From assembly GCA_025060135.1 (NCBI GenBank), contig JANXCY010000010.1, forward strand, positions 23,218-87,217: DNA of 64,000 nucleotides, written 5' to 3'. The notes under the pieces are model-generated. The model was not told the DNA's origin, searched no databases, and worked only from the letters and a program-made list of their open reading frames with translations. This stretch comes from Anaerolineae bacterium. GTDB lineage: Bacteria > Chloroflexota > Anaerolineae > B4-G1 > DUEL01. Below, piece after piece: positions 25,433 through 37,092 of this stretch (the first letter of the stretch is position 1; each line of letters opens with the position of its first letter). The position numbers and the translations under genes are program-made.

Positions 25433-28400
25433 CTATGGGCGAAATACCGCGATCCGGTGGCCTCCCGCGTCAGTGATGTAGAGATCGCCCTCGGGCCCCA
25501 CAGCCACTCCCATCGGGAGGACGAACGCTGTCGGCTCAAAGCCGAACTGGCCGAAACTGTAGAGGTATTCTCCTTCCGAACTGAAGGCCAGTACCCGATA
25601 GTGGCCTGGGTCAGTTACGTAGACTCGGCCCGCACGGTCTACCGCCAGATAGGGTTTCTCCTCCGCTGCCGGGTTGTTCCAGCCAGCAATGGGCCATTGT
25701 CGGATGGGTTTTCCCAAGGGGTTCAGCACCTGGACCCGGTAGTTCCAGGTGTCGGCGACGTAGAGATTGCCATCGGGCCCCAGGGCAATCCCCACTGGCT
25801 CGCTTAGCTGGCCCGGGGATGATCCCGGACTGCCCCACATCCGTACGAAGGTCCCATCGGCGGTGAAGACCTGGACTCGCTTGTTGCCGGTGTCGGTAAC
25901 GTAGACGGAGCCGTCGGGGGCAACGGCGATCCCGCGCGGGCCGTAGAAGGCGCCGGGCCGCAGGTCGGCGCCGTAATTGCTGGAAAAGCCCCACTGGGCC
26001 AGGAACTCCCCATCCGGGGAGAACTTCTGCACCCGGTGGGCCCAGAGGTCCGCCACGTAGACCGCGCCATCTGGCCCCACGGCCACCCCCCAGGGCTCGC
26101 AGAAGGTTCCCGGCGGTGGAGTCCGGTCGGGACAGCCCCCGAAACTTCCCCACGCGGTAATGAACTCCCCTGCAGCGGTGAATTTCTGGATGCGGTGGTT
26201 GCCAGAATCGGCGACGTAGACGGAGCCGTCGGGGGCAACGGCGATGCCCCGGGGTCGCAGGAACTGGCCAGGATCACTTCCTTCGGAGCCCCAGGTCCGT
26301 ATCGGTGCGAGCGCCCGCCATCCAGCGGCGTACGGGTCCGGCGCGGCCGTTTCCTCCTCCGGCGGCTTCGGCCCCAGAGAGTATTCCCAGAGGCGGTCCA
26401 CCACGTCCTTACGAATGTAGAGGCGAAACTCCTGGCGCATCGGCCATTTTTCTGGGACCCGCTTCCCGCCGGTGATTTCGTCGTAGAGGCGGTAGTCCAT
26501 CGCATAGAAAATCCGCCAGAGGGCCAGCCGCTTCTTCCCCTCCGTCAGCCACTCCCAGAGTTTAGGCCCCGTCAGCCGCCGGTAGTCCTCTATCGGCCAC
26601 CAGAGGAAGAAATAGTCAAAGCGGTAATAGTCGTCTCCCAAATAGGGCTCCACCACGCCCCACTGTTGTTGCCCGACGATGATGACGGTCGCCAGAACCT
26701 GGTCGCGGGTGGGTTTATCCGGATAGTAGCGCGCGTTGGGGTAGTTGCGCAGGTACCAGATGAAGGGCCAGGAGCCATCCGGCCCGTAGGCAACATCGAT
26801 TCGGTATGGCCCTCCGGCAACGCGCAGAGAGAGTTCTTCGATCTGCTGCATTGCAGTACGGACGTCCGGGCCCTCATGGGCATAGACCAGGAACTCGGCG
26901 GGACGGTCGTAGTTGACGAAGTTGAGCCGGTGGGCAATGCGGATGGTCAGCAGGGAAAGGAGCAGGAAAATGGTCAGCCCGGTCAGGAGGAGACCATTGC
27001 GCCAGCCCACACGCACCCAGAAGTAGACAACCGCGCTGCTGAGAATCAGCACACCGACGATGCCGCCGAGTAGTTCGCCCAGGTTGAGGAGGTTCTCCAG
27101 GGTATCTGTCGCCAGGGGGCTCTGAGTCGCCTGGGCCAGCGTTGCCGCCGCCGCGACCAGCATGGGCAGCAACAGAACCATCAGCCAGCCATACCGCTTC
27201 CAGACAGTCTCCCACTCCACCACCTCTATCAGAAGGCCCAGCAGCCAGCCCGAAAGGAGGGCCATCGGCGTGGTGATGTGGACGACCAGCCAGGGCATCT
27301 TCTCGCCGGCGTAGGAGTAGCCGAACCAGGAGAGGAATGACCAAATGAGCAATGAGAGAATGAACAAATGACGGAATGACCAATGAGAGGATGACGGATG
27401 CCCGGATGACTGATGATGGGATTGGGGACGGAGGGCGTTGCGGATAGCGCGCGCGACCAGGAAGAGGGTGGCAGAGAGGAAGCCGATGAGGGGGAGGAAG
27501 TCGTACATAGGAAGGATGACCAGGTAGTAGAACCAAGGTTGGCCGCCCCGCTGGACCTCCTGCTGTTCCAGCCAGTAGCCCAGGGAGCCGACCCAGCCGG
27601 AGGCGATGCCCGCGCCGTTGGTGAAGACGGTGGTGAAGAGGACCAGGAAGATACCGGTGTGGATAGCAGCGGCAATTGGCCAGCGGCGCCGGTCCCAGAG
27701 GAGGCCCAGAGCCACCGCGGCCGCGATGGTCAGCGCTAGGATGACGCCGGAGTAATAAATGGCGGGGGCAGTGTAGTCCGTGGGGTGCAGCCGGGAGAGG
27801 TGGAGCCAGAAGGGGACGCTCCCCAGGTGAGGGGCGCGCTCCACCAGCCGGGCGGCCAGCCAAGCCGCGCCGTGGATGGGAATCGGGCTCAGGAAGGGAA
27901 GGGTGAGGGTGCCAATAAGGAAAATCAGGTCCAGGGTGCGGTACTCCGTCCGGCGGGGCCAGAGGCCATAGGGGAGGGCCACTGCGCCCACCAGCAGGGA
28001 AAGGATGACCACCCCGCCGCCCAGGCGGATCAGGAGAGCCAGGTTCGCCTCGCGCCCTGCCAGGCCCACCCCTATCAGGAGCAATCCCACCGCCAGCCCG
28101 ATCAGCGCGCCACGGACGGTCTTTTTCGCCCCCGGGCGTTCCCAGGGCTGGCTCTGGGCCTGGACCACCAGCAGGCCCACCAGGAAGAGGCCGAAGATGG
28201 CCGTGTAAATGAAAGCGGTCTCTTTGACGGCGAACATCAGGGAGAGCGCGGCTGCCAGGATGTAGAGGTGGCGGTCCCGGCCTTCTTCCAGGTAGCGGAA
28301 GACTGCCCAGAGAACCCAGACGGCGAAGAGGACGCAGGGGATGTCCTGACGGATGTGGCGGGAGTAGTAGGAGATGGAGGGGGAGATGAGCAGGAGGAAC

Positions 28401-28780
28401 GAGGCCAAAAGCGCCCCCCACCGTCCCATCCAGCGGCGCATGAAGTAGGGGAAGGCCACCAGGACCACCCCAGAGAGGGCGTCAAAGAGGCGGGCCGTGA
28501 AGTCGCTATCTCCGAAGAGGAAGAACATCAGGGCTGTGGCGTGGAATTCCAAGGGTCCGTGCATCATCGGATTGTGCTGGAATCCCAGACCGGCGTAGAG
28601 GTCCCAGGAGAACTTGCAGTGCAGGCTCTCGTCGTGGGTCTGGACCCGGTAGCCCAGCATGACCAGCCGGGAAATCAGGCAGACCAGAAGGAGCAGGAGA
28701 TATAGACCCTGCTCACGGGTGATAGGGATTCCTGTCAGGATAGGACGATCCAGCCAAGGTTGGGTTTCGGGTTGGGCCAT
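25433..28780 (-). CDS. TIGR03663 (Agl23-like) GT-C membrane protein with C-terminal NHL propeller
   Basis: A 1115-residue membrane protein. Residues 1 to about 640 carry more than a dozen helices of a GT-C/GT39-type fold, with the conserved first loop THDESLH (about 47-53) where the catalytic acid sits. This matches the TIGR03663 family (also called flippase activity-associated Agl23). Residues about 640-810 are soluble. Six NHL repeats (about 815-1115, each with GIAVAPDGSVYVADSGNHRIQKF-like strands) form a beta-propeller, probably extracytoplasmic. An SHHQSSGHPSSSHW segment near residue 460 is encoded by degenerate 9-bp repeats. It is the last of three large membrane-protein genes and probably acts in glycan or lipid-linked sugar transfer. 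Confidence 0.8.
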   Translation of the reverse strand: MAQPETQPWLDRPILTGIPITREQGLYLLLLLVCLISRLVMLGYRVQTHDESLHCKFSWDLYAGLGFQHNPMMHGPLEFHATALMFFLFGDSDFTARLFDALSGVVLVAFPYFMRRWMGRWGALLASFLLLISPSISYYSRHIRQDIPCVLFAVWVLWAVFRYLEEGRDRHLYILAAALSLMFAVKETAFIYTAIFGLFLVGLLVVQAQSQPWERPGAKKTVRGALIGLAVGLLLIGVGLAGREANLALLIRLGGGVVILSLLVGAVALPYGLWPRRTEYRTLDLIFLIGTLTLPFLSPIPIHGAAWLAARLVERAPHLGSVPFWLHLSRLHPTDYTAPAIYYSGVILALTIAAAVALGLLWDRRRWPIAAAIHTGIFLVLFTTVFTNGAGIASGWVGSLGYWLEQQEVQRGGQPWFYYLVILPMYDFLPLIGFLSATLFLVARAIRNALRPQSHHQSSGHPSSSHWSFRHLFILSLLIWSFLSWFGYSYAGEKMPWLVVHITTPMALLSGWLLGLLIEVVEWETVWKRYGWLMVLLLPMLVAAAATLAQATQSPLATDTLENLLNLGELLGGIVGVLILSSAVVYFWVRVGWRNGLLLTGLTIFLLLSLLTIRIAHRLNFVNYDRPAEFLVYAHEGPDVRTAMQQIEELSLRVAGGPYRIDVAYGPDGSWPFIWYLRNYPNARYYPDKPTRDQVLATVIIVGQQQWGVVEPYLGDDYYRFDYFFLWWPIEDYRRLTGPKLWEWLTEGKKRLALWRIFYAMDYRLYDEITGGKRVPEKWPMRQEFRLYIRKDVVDRLWEYSLGPKPPEEETAAPDPYAAGWRALAPIRTWGSEGSDPGQFLRPRGIAVAPDGSVYVADSGNHRIQKFTAAGEFITAWGSFGGCPDRTPPPGTFCEPWGVAVGPDGAVYVADLWAHRVQKFSPDGEFLAQWGFSSNYGADLRPGAFYGPRGIAVAPDGSVYVTDTGNKRVQVFTADGTFVRMWGSPGSSPGQLSEPVGIALGPDGNLYVADTWNYRVQVLNPLGKPIRQWPIAGWNNPAAEEKPYLAVDRAGRVYVTDPGHYRVLAFSSEGEYLYSFGQFGFEPTAFVLPMGVAVGPEGDLYITDAGGHRIAVFRP

Positions 28781-28855
28781 GTTCTTCCCTCAAGGTCGCG
28801 GGTTGCAGGTTACGGAGCGCGGGTTTCGGGCGCCCTCTGCGTTTTTTGCAGTGAG

Positions 28856-30613
28856 TCAATCTCCTCCCACTGTCAGGTCTTCCCGTACCCAGAGGATGGT
28901 CTGTTCAGCCGGTGGGAGCGGGGACAGGGGAGCCCGATAGAGCCACCAGCGGGCCCATTCGTAGCCGCTTCGGGGCGGAGTCCAGGCCCGGCGAAGGGTA
29001 AAGGCCGTGCCGTAGTAGCCCTCAGAAATGGAAACCCCAGCAGGAGCGACGATGAGGGCAGGCTTCTCGTCCCATGCAGAGGCGCCTGAATCCGCAGACG
29101 CGGCCCCTGCAGGGGTTGGAGCCTGGTGTGGGCAAAACTGGGATCGCAGGTCGCGCAGGGCCCAGGATACCGCCGGGTCGGGGTTCACCAGCCGCAGGCG
29201 GCACCCTGCTTCGCTGCGGGCCGGGGTCTGGGTCAGGACCCGCTCCGTCTCCGCCACCAGCAGACGCAGGTCGGAGGCTGTGGGCTCCGGAACCCCTCCG
29301 GGCGCGCAGGTTGGCTCGCCCGGGCAGACCTGGGCCACTCGCCACCCCGCCGCGAAAGTGATCGCCAGCAGAAGCACGCCCATCACCAGCGCGGCCCGAT
29401 GGAGGACGAAGCGGAGGGCACGCCGGGTCGTTTCCTCCGGGGGTTCATCGCGCTCAGGGACGGAGAGGGCCATCCCAAAGAGCAGAATCAGCAGCACCTG
29501 AAGCGCCAGCCCGATGCCTACCAGGAACAGGTCGGCGGGCTGCCCATAGCGGGAGTAGCGGGCCAGGACCAGGCCGGAGTGGGTCCAGAGGACCAGAGAG
29601 AGGGCGCCGTAGACCCACCCGGAGACCCCCCACGCGCTGTTCTGGAGCGCGCGGGCCAGTTCCTCTACCGCCAGACCTCCGAGCCCGGCCAGCGGGACCA
29701 GCCACAGGACAGGGGAGGCGGGGGTGGGCATCAAAAGGGTCTCCGCCATTCCCACCCCAGCCCAGAAGAGCCAGAGAAGCCCCATTCCATGGCGCCGGGA
29801 GAGGGCCAGAGCGGCGCCGGCGATGCCGGTCAGCAGAATCAGGGGTTCAGATAGTATCTGTAGCACAAAAGGGATATTGTGTCCCGCCCCCGGAGCCAGC
29901 CAGCGCAGGAACTGTTCTCCCGTTGCGGCCAGGCCAGCGGGATGGAGACCTAATCCCGCGCCGAAGGCGAAAAGGCCCAGGGCGAAAGCCCCCAGTGCGC
30001 GCCCCAACGCGGGGCGGAGTATGGGCCAGACCCACTGGGTCTGGCCCCGCCAGATCCAGAGGCCAGCGGCCAGCGCCAGGACCAGTCCCAGGAGTAGCCC
30101 CCAGGCCATAGGCCCGGCGGTCAGAGCCAGTGCCAGCCCGATCCCGCCCAGGGGAATCCAGACCGACTGCCAGGAGTCCAGGTAGCGCGCGACCGCGCCC
30201 ACCAGGAGCATCACTCCCAGCGTGGCCGGAATGGCACTGTCCAGTGTGCGGGAGAGAGCCAGGAGGGTGGGGGAGAGAGCCAGTAGAAGGCCGCTGCCTA
30301 GCGTACCCCAGGGGCCCAGGTACCGCCGGAGGAGGAGCGGGGTCAGCATCAGCCCGATCCCGCAGAGGGCCGGGACCAGACGGGCCAGTCCATCGCTACC
30401 GTGAAAGAGAGCGAAGAGCAGGACATTGGCGTGGAAGAGGAGCGGGGAAATCTCCCGCGCTTCGGGCGGGATTCCGCTTCCGTGGGCTGCCTGGTATGCT
30501 GCCAAAGCCTGGACTGCCTCAGTAGAGGAAAGAGGCGCAACGCCCAAGCCGACCAGCCGCAGGGTGGCGGCGAGGAGGAGGATGGCAAACCAGAGAAGTC
30601 GTTCGTTGCGCAT
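28856..30613 (-). CDS. GT39-like polytopic membrane protein
   Basis: A 585-residue membrane protein with about ten helices in residues 5-420 and a soluble C-terminal domain of about 130 residues. The first periplasmic loop has PLSSTEAVQALAAYQAAHG, where an acidic residue takes the place of the GT-C catalytic motif. The layout resembles dolichyl-phosphate-mannose protein mannosyltransferases (GT39/PMT_2), but sequence divergence is large. A Ser/Ala/Pro-rich stretch near residues 490-530 is probably a linker. It lies between DUF2298 and TIGR03663 genes, with short gaps on both sides, so all three probably work in one glycosylation process. Confidence 0.65.
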   Translation of the reverse strand: MRNERLLWFAILLLAATLRLVGLGVAPLSSTEAVQALAAYQAAHGSGIPPEAREISPLLFHANVLLFALFHGSDGLARLVPALCGIGLMLTPLLLRRYLGPWGTLGSGLLLALSPTLLALSRTLDSAIPATLGVMLLVGAVARYLDSWQSVWIPLGGIGLALALTAGPMAWGLLLGLVLALAAGLWIWRGQTQWVWPILRPALGRALGAFALGLFAFGAGLGLHPAGLAATGEQFLRWLAPGAGHNIPFVLQILSEPLILLTGIAGAALALSRRHGMGLLWLFWAGVGMAETLLMPTPASPVLWLVPLAGLGGLAVEELARALQNSAWGVSGWVYGALSLVLWTHSGLVLARYSRYGQPADLFLVGIGLALQVLLILLFGMALSVPERDEPPEETTRRALRFVLHRAALVMGVLLLAITFAAGWRVAQVCPGEPTCAPGGVPEPTASDLRLLVAETERVLTQTPARSEAGCRLRLVNPDPAVSWALRDLRSQFCPHQAPTPAGAASADSGASAWDEKPALIVAPAGVSISEGYYGTAFTLRRAWTPPRSGYEWARWWLYRAPLSPLPPAEQTILWVREDLTVGGD

Positions 30614-30675
30614 AGCGTATTGCGTTTGCGTATTCCCTGTCGCGTATCCCCAGGTGACGGAGTACAGAATACGGA

Positions 30676-33192
30676 CTACGGAATCCGAAATATCTTTACT
30701 CCGTTTGCGTCGTAGACGATTTCGCCAATCCGGGCAAACTTCTCCAGCCCCTCCGGCGGATAGCGGGATCGCTCCACCAGGCCCACATAGATATATTGTA
30801 TACCATATCGCTTCAAAAGGGTCAAGGCCTGGTCGGGATCGGGGGTGGTGTAGAGGGTCTGGATGTCCGGCTCGCGGCGGGCGGGCTCATCATAGTCCCC
30901 GCGCCACTGATGCTCGTGTCCGCCCCAACCTAACAGCGTCGGCAAACCGGTGAAAGCAGAGACCCGTCCCTCGTAGACGTAGGCTTGGTAGCGGTCGCCG
31001 GGGGCTTCCAGGATGACGGGGGTACCTTTTACGTGTGCGTTCAGCCATTCTATGGCCGCCATGTCGGCCCCGTAGAGGGCACGGAGGTGAGCCGCGCCGT
31101 CCAGCGTGGGCGGACCGCCGTATTCCCGCGCGCGGGTGGGAATCGCCAGGGCCGGATAGACCAGCCCCAGAACAACCAGGAGCACGCCCACCCACGCGGC
31201 CCAGCGGGGACCTCGGAGCCAGCAATGGGCCAGCGCGCAGGCAGCAGCGATTCCCCACATCGTCCAGGCCTGGAAGTAGAACTTGAAGACGGTGTTCATC
31301 CGGGTGCCAAAGTGGTCCCGGAGGTAGAAGAACTCCACAGCCAGGGTCAGCGCGGCACCGGCGGCGACCAGCAGGAGAGTAAAGGCGGTAGGAGAGGGTG
31401 AGCAGGCAGCGAGGGGTGGGAAACGGGGAGCGGAGATATTTTGGGCGGATATGTGTCCCCGGAGGGCCAGCCCAGCGGTGGTCAGCAGCGCGGTCAGGAA
31501 GAGGGCCGTCCAGGGGAACAGAAACCGCTTCTGGAGTCGTTCAGCGATCAGGCGAGAGGCGTCGGGGATGGACTCCAGGCCAGGGATGGGCCCACCGCGC
31601 TGCAGCGCGCTCAGGTAGAACCGGCCCTGAGGGTGCATCAGGACGGCGAACAGAAGGACGACCAGCAGCCCCAGGGCGATGGTCAGCGTCCAGAGCGCCA
31701 CGTCTTTCCAGCGAATGCCCCGCTCCCGGGCCTGTCCTACCGTCCACACAATAACCGGAAAAAGCAGAGGTCCAAACATCACCAGGAACTGGGGCAAACG
31801 GGTCGGGTTAAAGAGGTTGGGGAGGATGCCCGACGCCTGGGAGCGAAGGCCCAGCCAGAAGGGAAGGTAAAGAAGGATGCAGGAAGCAAGAAGTAGGAAA
31901 AGAGTGGAAAAGACCTGTTTCCAGCGTTGGAGGCCGGAAGAAAGGAGAAAGGCCATGGCGAAGAGGGCGAAGTAAACCGGGAGGTCCCAGGTGTTCAGGA
32001 AACCCAGGCCGCCCAGACAGAGAGAAGAAAGAATCAGCAGAATCCAGGCAGGTCGCTGCGTCCTCTGCGGTGAGAAAAAAAGGTTTAAAGCGAGGGCGAG
32101 AGCCAGGAGGGTGAAGGGAAGGGAGAGAAGGTGGGGGTGCATATCCCCCAAAATGAAGGAGAAGGCCGGGAATTCGTCAATGACTTCCCAGTCCACCGGA
32201 TGCTCCGGAGTGCTCCAGGGAGCCGTATCGTGGAGGACCCGGGAGGCTTGCCACCACCACATAAACCGATTCGGCATCCAGGAACCTTCGGCGAAGGGTG
32301 GGGGCGGAACATTAATGGAGCGGATATCCAGCCACTCCCAGAACGCGGTCGGAAAGAGGCCGCGCGCGTGCAGAACTTCCAGGACCCCCTCCAAGTTGCC
32401 CATCAGCACCAGTACCAGTGGCCCCAGCAGCGCGCCCCAGCAGGCCACGCGCTCGGAAACGGACGCGGATGAACGAGGATGAACGCGGATTGGATGGCTC
32501 TCTGGGGAATCCGCGCCATCCGCTGGGCTTTTCCCTCCTACCAGCAGCGCGTAGACCAGCCCGTAAGCGCCAGCAACGGTGAGGGCAAAGAGGGTCGCGA
32601 TGCCCAGGTTGAAGGCGATGGGGGCGGGGACAGCGACCAGATGAGTCAGCATGCCCACCAACACGTAGCCGAAATAATAGTAGGAGATGGCGAAGCCCGA
32701 AAGCCAGGGGTCGTGGGGCGGGAAGCGGGGGGCCCGGAGGACGGCGTTCAGAAAGGCGATTTCCATCCACTTTTCCCCGCCCGCCGTCTCAATGCGGGGC
32801 ATATAGGCGCGGACGACGCACCAGAGGGCAAAGGCCAGGGCGAAGAGAAGTTCTACAAAGGTCGCATGGCGCAGGGTCGCCGGACATCGGGCACAGGGCG
32901 CAGCGCGCAAGAGCGCGGGGTCATCGGAAGAAGGGCGGGCGAAGAGCCACAGGGCAGCGCCAGCCAGGGCCATTAGGAGCAGGGTTGCCGCAACCCCACC
33001 GGGAGTATTTGGCAGCCAGCCGAAGACGGAGAGAATCCAGAAGAGATACCCTCCCACCATCAGCCCCAGGGGACGGGCGAAGGCGTAGCCCCGGCCAGGC
33101 ATCTGCCGGAAGAGGCACAGCGCCAGCGGCAGCGCAGCCAGGCCGAAGAGTTGCAGGGCCAGATACCAGCGAAACGCGTAGAGCAGTTCCAT
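30676..33192 (-). CDS. DUF2298 (Chlor_Arch_YYY) polytopic membrane protein
   Basis: An 838-residue membrane protein with about 18 helices. It contains the defining SYYYFGY motif near residue 170, preceded by LSGFAI, and a soluble C-terminal end. The TIGR03662/DUF2298 family is shared by Chloroflexota and some archaea and often neighbours TIGR03663, as here; it is a GT-C-like putative glycosyltransferase. ATG 33192 was chosen because a promoter (33260-33232) lies just upstream; the frame is open to 33303, beyond that promoter. Residues about 231-243 and 370-378 are encoded by intergenic-type mini-repeats. First gene of the three-gene unit. Confidence 0.82.
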   Translation of the reverse strand: MELLYAFRWYLALQLFGLAALPLALCLFRQMPGRGYAFARPLGLMVGGYLFWILSVFGWLPNTPGGVAATLLLMALAGAALWLFARPSSDDPALLRAAPCARCPATLRHATFVELLFALAFALWCVVRAYMPRIETAGGEKWMEIAFLNAVLRAPRFPPHDPWLSGFAISYYYFGYVLVGMLTHLVAVPAPIAFNLGIATLFALTVAGAYGLVYALLVGGKSPADGADSPESHPIRVHPRSSASVSERVACWGALLGPLVLVLMGNLEGVLEVLHARGLFPTAFWEWLDIRSINVPPPPFAEGSWMPNRFMWWWQASRVLHDTAPWSTPEHPVDWEVIDEFPAFSFILGDMHPHLLSLPFTLLALALALNLFFSPQRTQRPAWILLILSSLCLGGLGFLNTWDLPVYFALFAMAFLLSSGLQRWKQVFSTLFLLLASCILLYLPFWLGLRSQASGILPNLFNPTRLPQFLVMFGPLLFPVIVWTVGQARERGIRWKDVALWTLTIALGLLVVLLFAVLMHPQGRFYLSALQRGGPIPGLESIPDASRLIAERLQKRFLFPWTALFLTALLTTAGLALRGHISAQNISAPRFPPLAACSPSPTAFTLLLVAAGAALTLAVEFFYLRDHFGTRMNTVFKFYFQAWTMWGIAAACALAHCWLRGPRWAAWVGVLLVVLGLVYPALAIPTRAREYGGPPTLDGAAHLRALYGADMAAIEWLNAHVKGTPVILEAPGDRYQAYVYEGRVSAFTGLPTLLGWGGHEHQWRGDYDEPARREPDIQTLYTTPDPDQALTLLKRYGIQYIYVGLVERSRYPPEGLEKFARIGEIVYDANGVKIFRIP

Positions 33193-33231
33193 CAATCTTG
33201 CGGCCCGAGCCGGTGAGCGGAGACGACCAGC

Positions 33232-33260
33232 ATTATAATCTGCCTGGCGGATTTCCGCAA
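33232..33260 (-). promoter_or_regulatory. Promoter of the DUF2298-GT39-TIGR03663 unit
   Basis: On the minus strand TTGCGG (33260-33255) and a perfect TATAAT (33237-33232) are 17 bases apart. The chosen start codon is 40 bases from the -10 box. Confidence 0.65.
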
Positions 33261-33275
33261 ACAGGGTGCTGGTTG

Positions 33276-33281
33276 TATAAT
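33276..33281 (+). promoter_or_regulatory. Probable -10 box of guaB
   Basis: TATAAT lies 39 bases before the guaB ATG. The -35 region is weak (TTCCGC at 17 bases) and overlaps the -35 box of the divergent promoter, so an activator or competition between the two promoters is possible. Confidence 0.5.
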
Positions 33282-33320
33282 AAGTATTTAACTGATAGAC
33301 CATTTCGTGAGGAGGGGAAT

Positions 33321-34805
33321 ATGAATCAGAACGCCGATTTATTTAACCACTTTGAAGCCCTGACCTTTGACGACGTCCTGGTCGTCCCTGGCTACAGCGA
33401 AGTACTTCCGGCTCAGACCGACGTCAGTGTCCAGTTGACTCCGGCAATTCGGCTCAATATCCCCATTCTTTCAGCGGCGATGGACACGGTAACCGAGGCT
33501 CCGATGGCCATTGCGCTGGCCCGAGAGGGAGGATTGGGAGTGATCCATCGGAATATGTCCCCCCAGGCCCAGGCCCGGGAAGTCGCCCGGGTTAAGCGGG
33601 CGCAGTCCGGGATGATTCTGGACCCTATCACCCTGCCCCCTACCGCCACTGTCCGACAGGCTGAGGAGATTATGACCACCTACCATATCAGTGGAGTCCC
33701 CATCACGGATGAAGGGCATCGGCTGGTAGGCATCCTCACCAACCGGGACATCCGTTTTCTGGAAGCGGAGGACCTGGACCGTCCGGTGAGCGATTTTATG
33801 ACCCGCGCGCCGCTGATTACTGCCCCGGTTGGGATTACCCTGGAGGAGGCGAAGGCCATTCTGCAGCGGCACCGCATTGAGAAACTGCCGCTGGTGGACG
33901 AGGAGGGGGTCCTACAGGGGCTGATTACCGTGAAGGACATCCAGAAGGCCCGTCAGTATCCCAACGCGGCCCGGGATGCGCAGGGGCGGCTGTTGGTCGG
34001 AGCGGCGGTGGGCGTGGGCGAAGACCTGGAAGAGCGGACCCAACTGCTGGTAGATGCCGGGGTGGACATCGTGGTGATTGATACTGCCCATGGGCATTCC
34101 GAGGGAGTAATCCGGGCCATTCACCGTATCCGCCATTACTGGCCCGATCTGCCCATCATGGCCGGAAACGTGGTAACCGCCGAGGGAACCGAAGCGCTCA
34201 TCCGCGCGGGCGCCGATGTGGTGAAGGTGGGAGTCGGGGCAGGGTCTATCTGCACGACGCGCGTGGTTGCCGGGGCGGGGATGCCCCAGTTGAGCGCCAT
34301 CTATACCTGCGCGCAGGCCGCGCTGCCCTTCGGAATCCCCGTTATTGCCGATGGGGGGATCAAATATAGCGGGGATATTGTGAAGGCTATCGTTGCCGGA
34401 GCATCGGCAGTGATGCTGGGGAACCTGCTGGCAGGACTGGACGAGGCGCCGGGAGAGATTGTCTTCTACGAGGGGCGTCGGTTCAAGGAATACCGGGGCA
34501 TGGGGAGCCTGGGGGCCATGCATGGCTACGGGCGAGACCGCTACGGCTCCGGGCAGACCCCGGGGGGGAAACTGGTACCCGAGGGCGTGGAAGGGCGGGT
34601 GCCCTACAAAGGCCCCCTGCACGATTACATCTACCAACTGGTGGGGGGCCTGAAGGCCGGTATGGGGTACGCGGGCGCGGCCAGTCTGGAAGATCTCCGG
34701 CAGCGTGGACGGCTGATCCGCATCACCAACGCCGGCCTGATAGAGAGCCACCCCCACGACGTCATCATCACCAAAGAGGCCCCCAATTACCAGCTCAATC
34801 CCTAA
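33321..34805 (+). CDS. guaB: Inosine 5'-monophosphate dehydrogenase
   Basis: A 494-residue NAD-dependent enzyme that oxidises IMP to XMP, the committed step of GMP synthesis. The TIM barrel is interrupted by two CBS domains (about residues 95-205: [20 protein letters not shown] and [16 protein letters not shown]). The catalytic loop GAGSICTTR (about 304-312) carries the active cysteine, and the flap [10 protein letters not shown] lies near 402-411. Length and motif order are standard. ATG 33321 has a GAGGAGGGG site; the frame is open upstream through the divergent promoter region but without initiation signals. Confidence 0.96.
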   Translation: MNQNADLFNHFEALTFDDVLVVPGYSEVLPAQTDVSVQLTPAIRLNIPILSAAMDTVTEAPMAIALAREGGLGVIHRNMSPQAQAREVARVKRAQSGMILDPITLPPTATVRQAEEIMTTYHISGVPITDEGHRLVGILTNRDIRFLEAEDLDRPVSDFMTRAPLITAPVGITLEEAKAILQRHRIEKLPLVDEEGVLQGLITVKDIQKARQYPNAARDAQGRLLVGAAVGVGEDLEERTQLLVDAGVDIVVIDTAHGHSEGVIRAIHRIRHYWPDLPIMAGNVVTAEGTEALIRAGADVVKVGVGAGSICTTRVVAGAGMPQLSAIYTCAQAALPFGIPVIADGGIKYSGDIVKAIVAGASAVMLGNLLAGLDEAPGEIVFYEGRRFKEYRGMGSLGAMHGYGRDRYGSGQTPGGKLVPEGVEGRVPYKGPLHDYIYQLVGGLKAGMGYAGAASLEDLRQRGRLIRITNAGLIESHPHDVIITKEAPNYQLNP

Positions 34806-34932
34806 GGGAGTGCGCGAATACTGACGGGTAGTGGATACCGTGAGGGCTGTTTGCCTCGGGGGACTCTTATCGCGCGGGGGATTCCTGCTGATGCAACAGA
34901 TGCCAGGCCTGGGAGACACCCCGAACCCTGCA

Positions 34933-35040
34933 GGCGAACCGTCTGGGCTCCATTGTGCCGGCTCATCGCCTGGGCTACCTCGGGCGAACCGCCTGGGCTC
35001 CATTGTGCCGGCTGATGTAGAGGCTAACCGCCTGGGCTAT
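34933..35040. repeat. 51-bp direct repeat downstream of guaB
   Basis: A 30-base segment (34933-34962, containing GGGCTCCATTGTGCCGGCT) recurs at 34984-35013 with one difference, 51 bases apart. A third, partial copy (GCTAACCGCCTGGGCTAT) is at 35023-35040. The rest of 34806-35069 holds nothing recognisable. GCAGGCGAACCG at the left end belongs to a small palindrome family also seen at 37261 and 49804. Confidence 0.8.
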
Positions 35041-35069
35041 GCCCCCGTGTGCTCTGATGCGGATGGGGG

Positions 35070-35576
35070 TCAGGCAATGCTATAATTTCCGGCCCTCTGA
35101 ATGCCCCGCCTCCATTCGGTCGTCCGCAGACCGTACAGGCGGTCCACATGCTCCTGGAGCATACTGCGGACAAAATCGGCCTGCAGCGGCCGGGGGAAGT
35201 ACTCGGACATCACAAACTCAAAGAGGGCATTGACCTCCGAGTTCTCTATGGCGTGGGCTTCCTGATAGGCGTCCTCCAGCGTGCGGATGCGGGCCAGCGT
35301 CTGCTCGGGGGAGAAGCGGGTGGCCGCGCGGGCCTTTTCCAGCCAGAGCGGGTCCGCTGGGGCCTGAGATTGCTCTGGGGAGAGAGACTCCCGGATTTGT
35401 TCCAGCAGCCGGATGTGCGCGGCTTCGTCCGCTCCCATCTTCCACCAGATCCGGGCCGCGTCTGGTTCGTGGGCGAAGGCCTCCATCAACTGCAGATAGA
35501 AGGTCTGGGCCGCAGTCTCTGCCTGCAACAGCAGATGAATCAGGGTCTCCACTGTTGGGGGATCGGATACGGACAT
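35070..35576 (-). CDS. Ferritin-like domain protein
   Basis: A 168-residue alpha-helical protein that looks ferritin-like or rubrerythrin-like. An ETAAQTFYLQLME helix (about residues 20-32) and KMGADEAAHIRLLEQI (about 45-60) supply the glutamate and ExxH pair expected of one iron site. The second half has AHAIENSEVNALFEFVMSEYF (about 115-135), with less clear ligands. The function (iron handling or peroxide protection) is inferred only from the fold-like pattern. ATG 35576 has a GGAGG site. It lies 43 bases after proS and is probably co-transcribed; it could instead be a structural four-helix protein. Confidence 0.55.
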   Translation of the reverse strand: MSVSDPPTVETLIHLLLQAETAAQTFYLQLMEAFAHEPDAARIWWKMGADEAAHIRLLEQIRESLSPEQSQAPADPLWLEKARAATRFSPEQTLARIRTLEDAYQEAHAIENSEVNALFEFVMSEYFPRPLQADFVRSMLQEHVDRLYGLRTTEWRRGIQRAGNYSIA

Positions 35577-35619
35577 CGGTCCTCCTTTCCGGGTGCTTCC
35601 CGCCGGACCAGTCGGATGG

Positions 35620-37077
<1,458 letters not shown>

Positions 37078-37092
37078 TCACCGGTCCTCTAC

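Noticed and set aside
26036..27073. Long plus-strand frame opposite the TIGR03663 gene
   Set aside because: It lies wholly within the NHL propeller and preceding region of a convincing gene, has no ribosome binding site, and its composition is that of an antisense shadow.
34933..35040. Spaced repeats behind guaB considered as a CRISPR array
   Set aside because: Only two full copies and one partial copy, no conserved palindromic ends of CRISPR type, no cas genes in the window.
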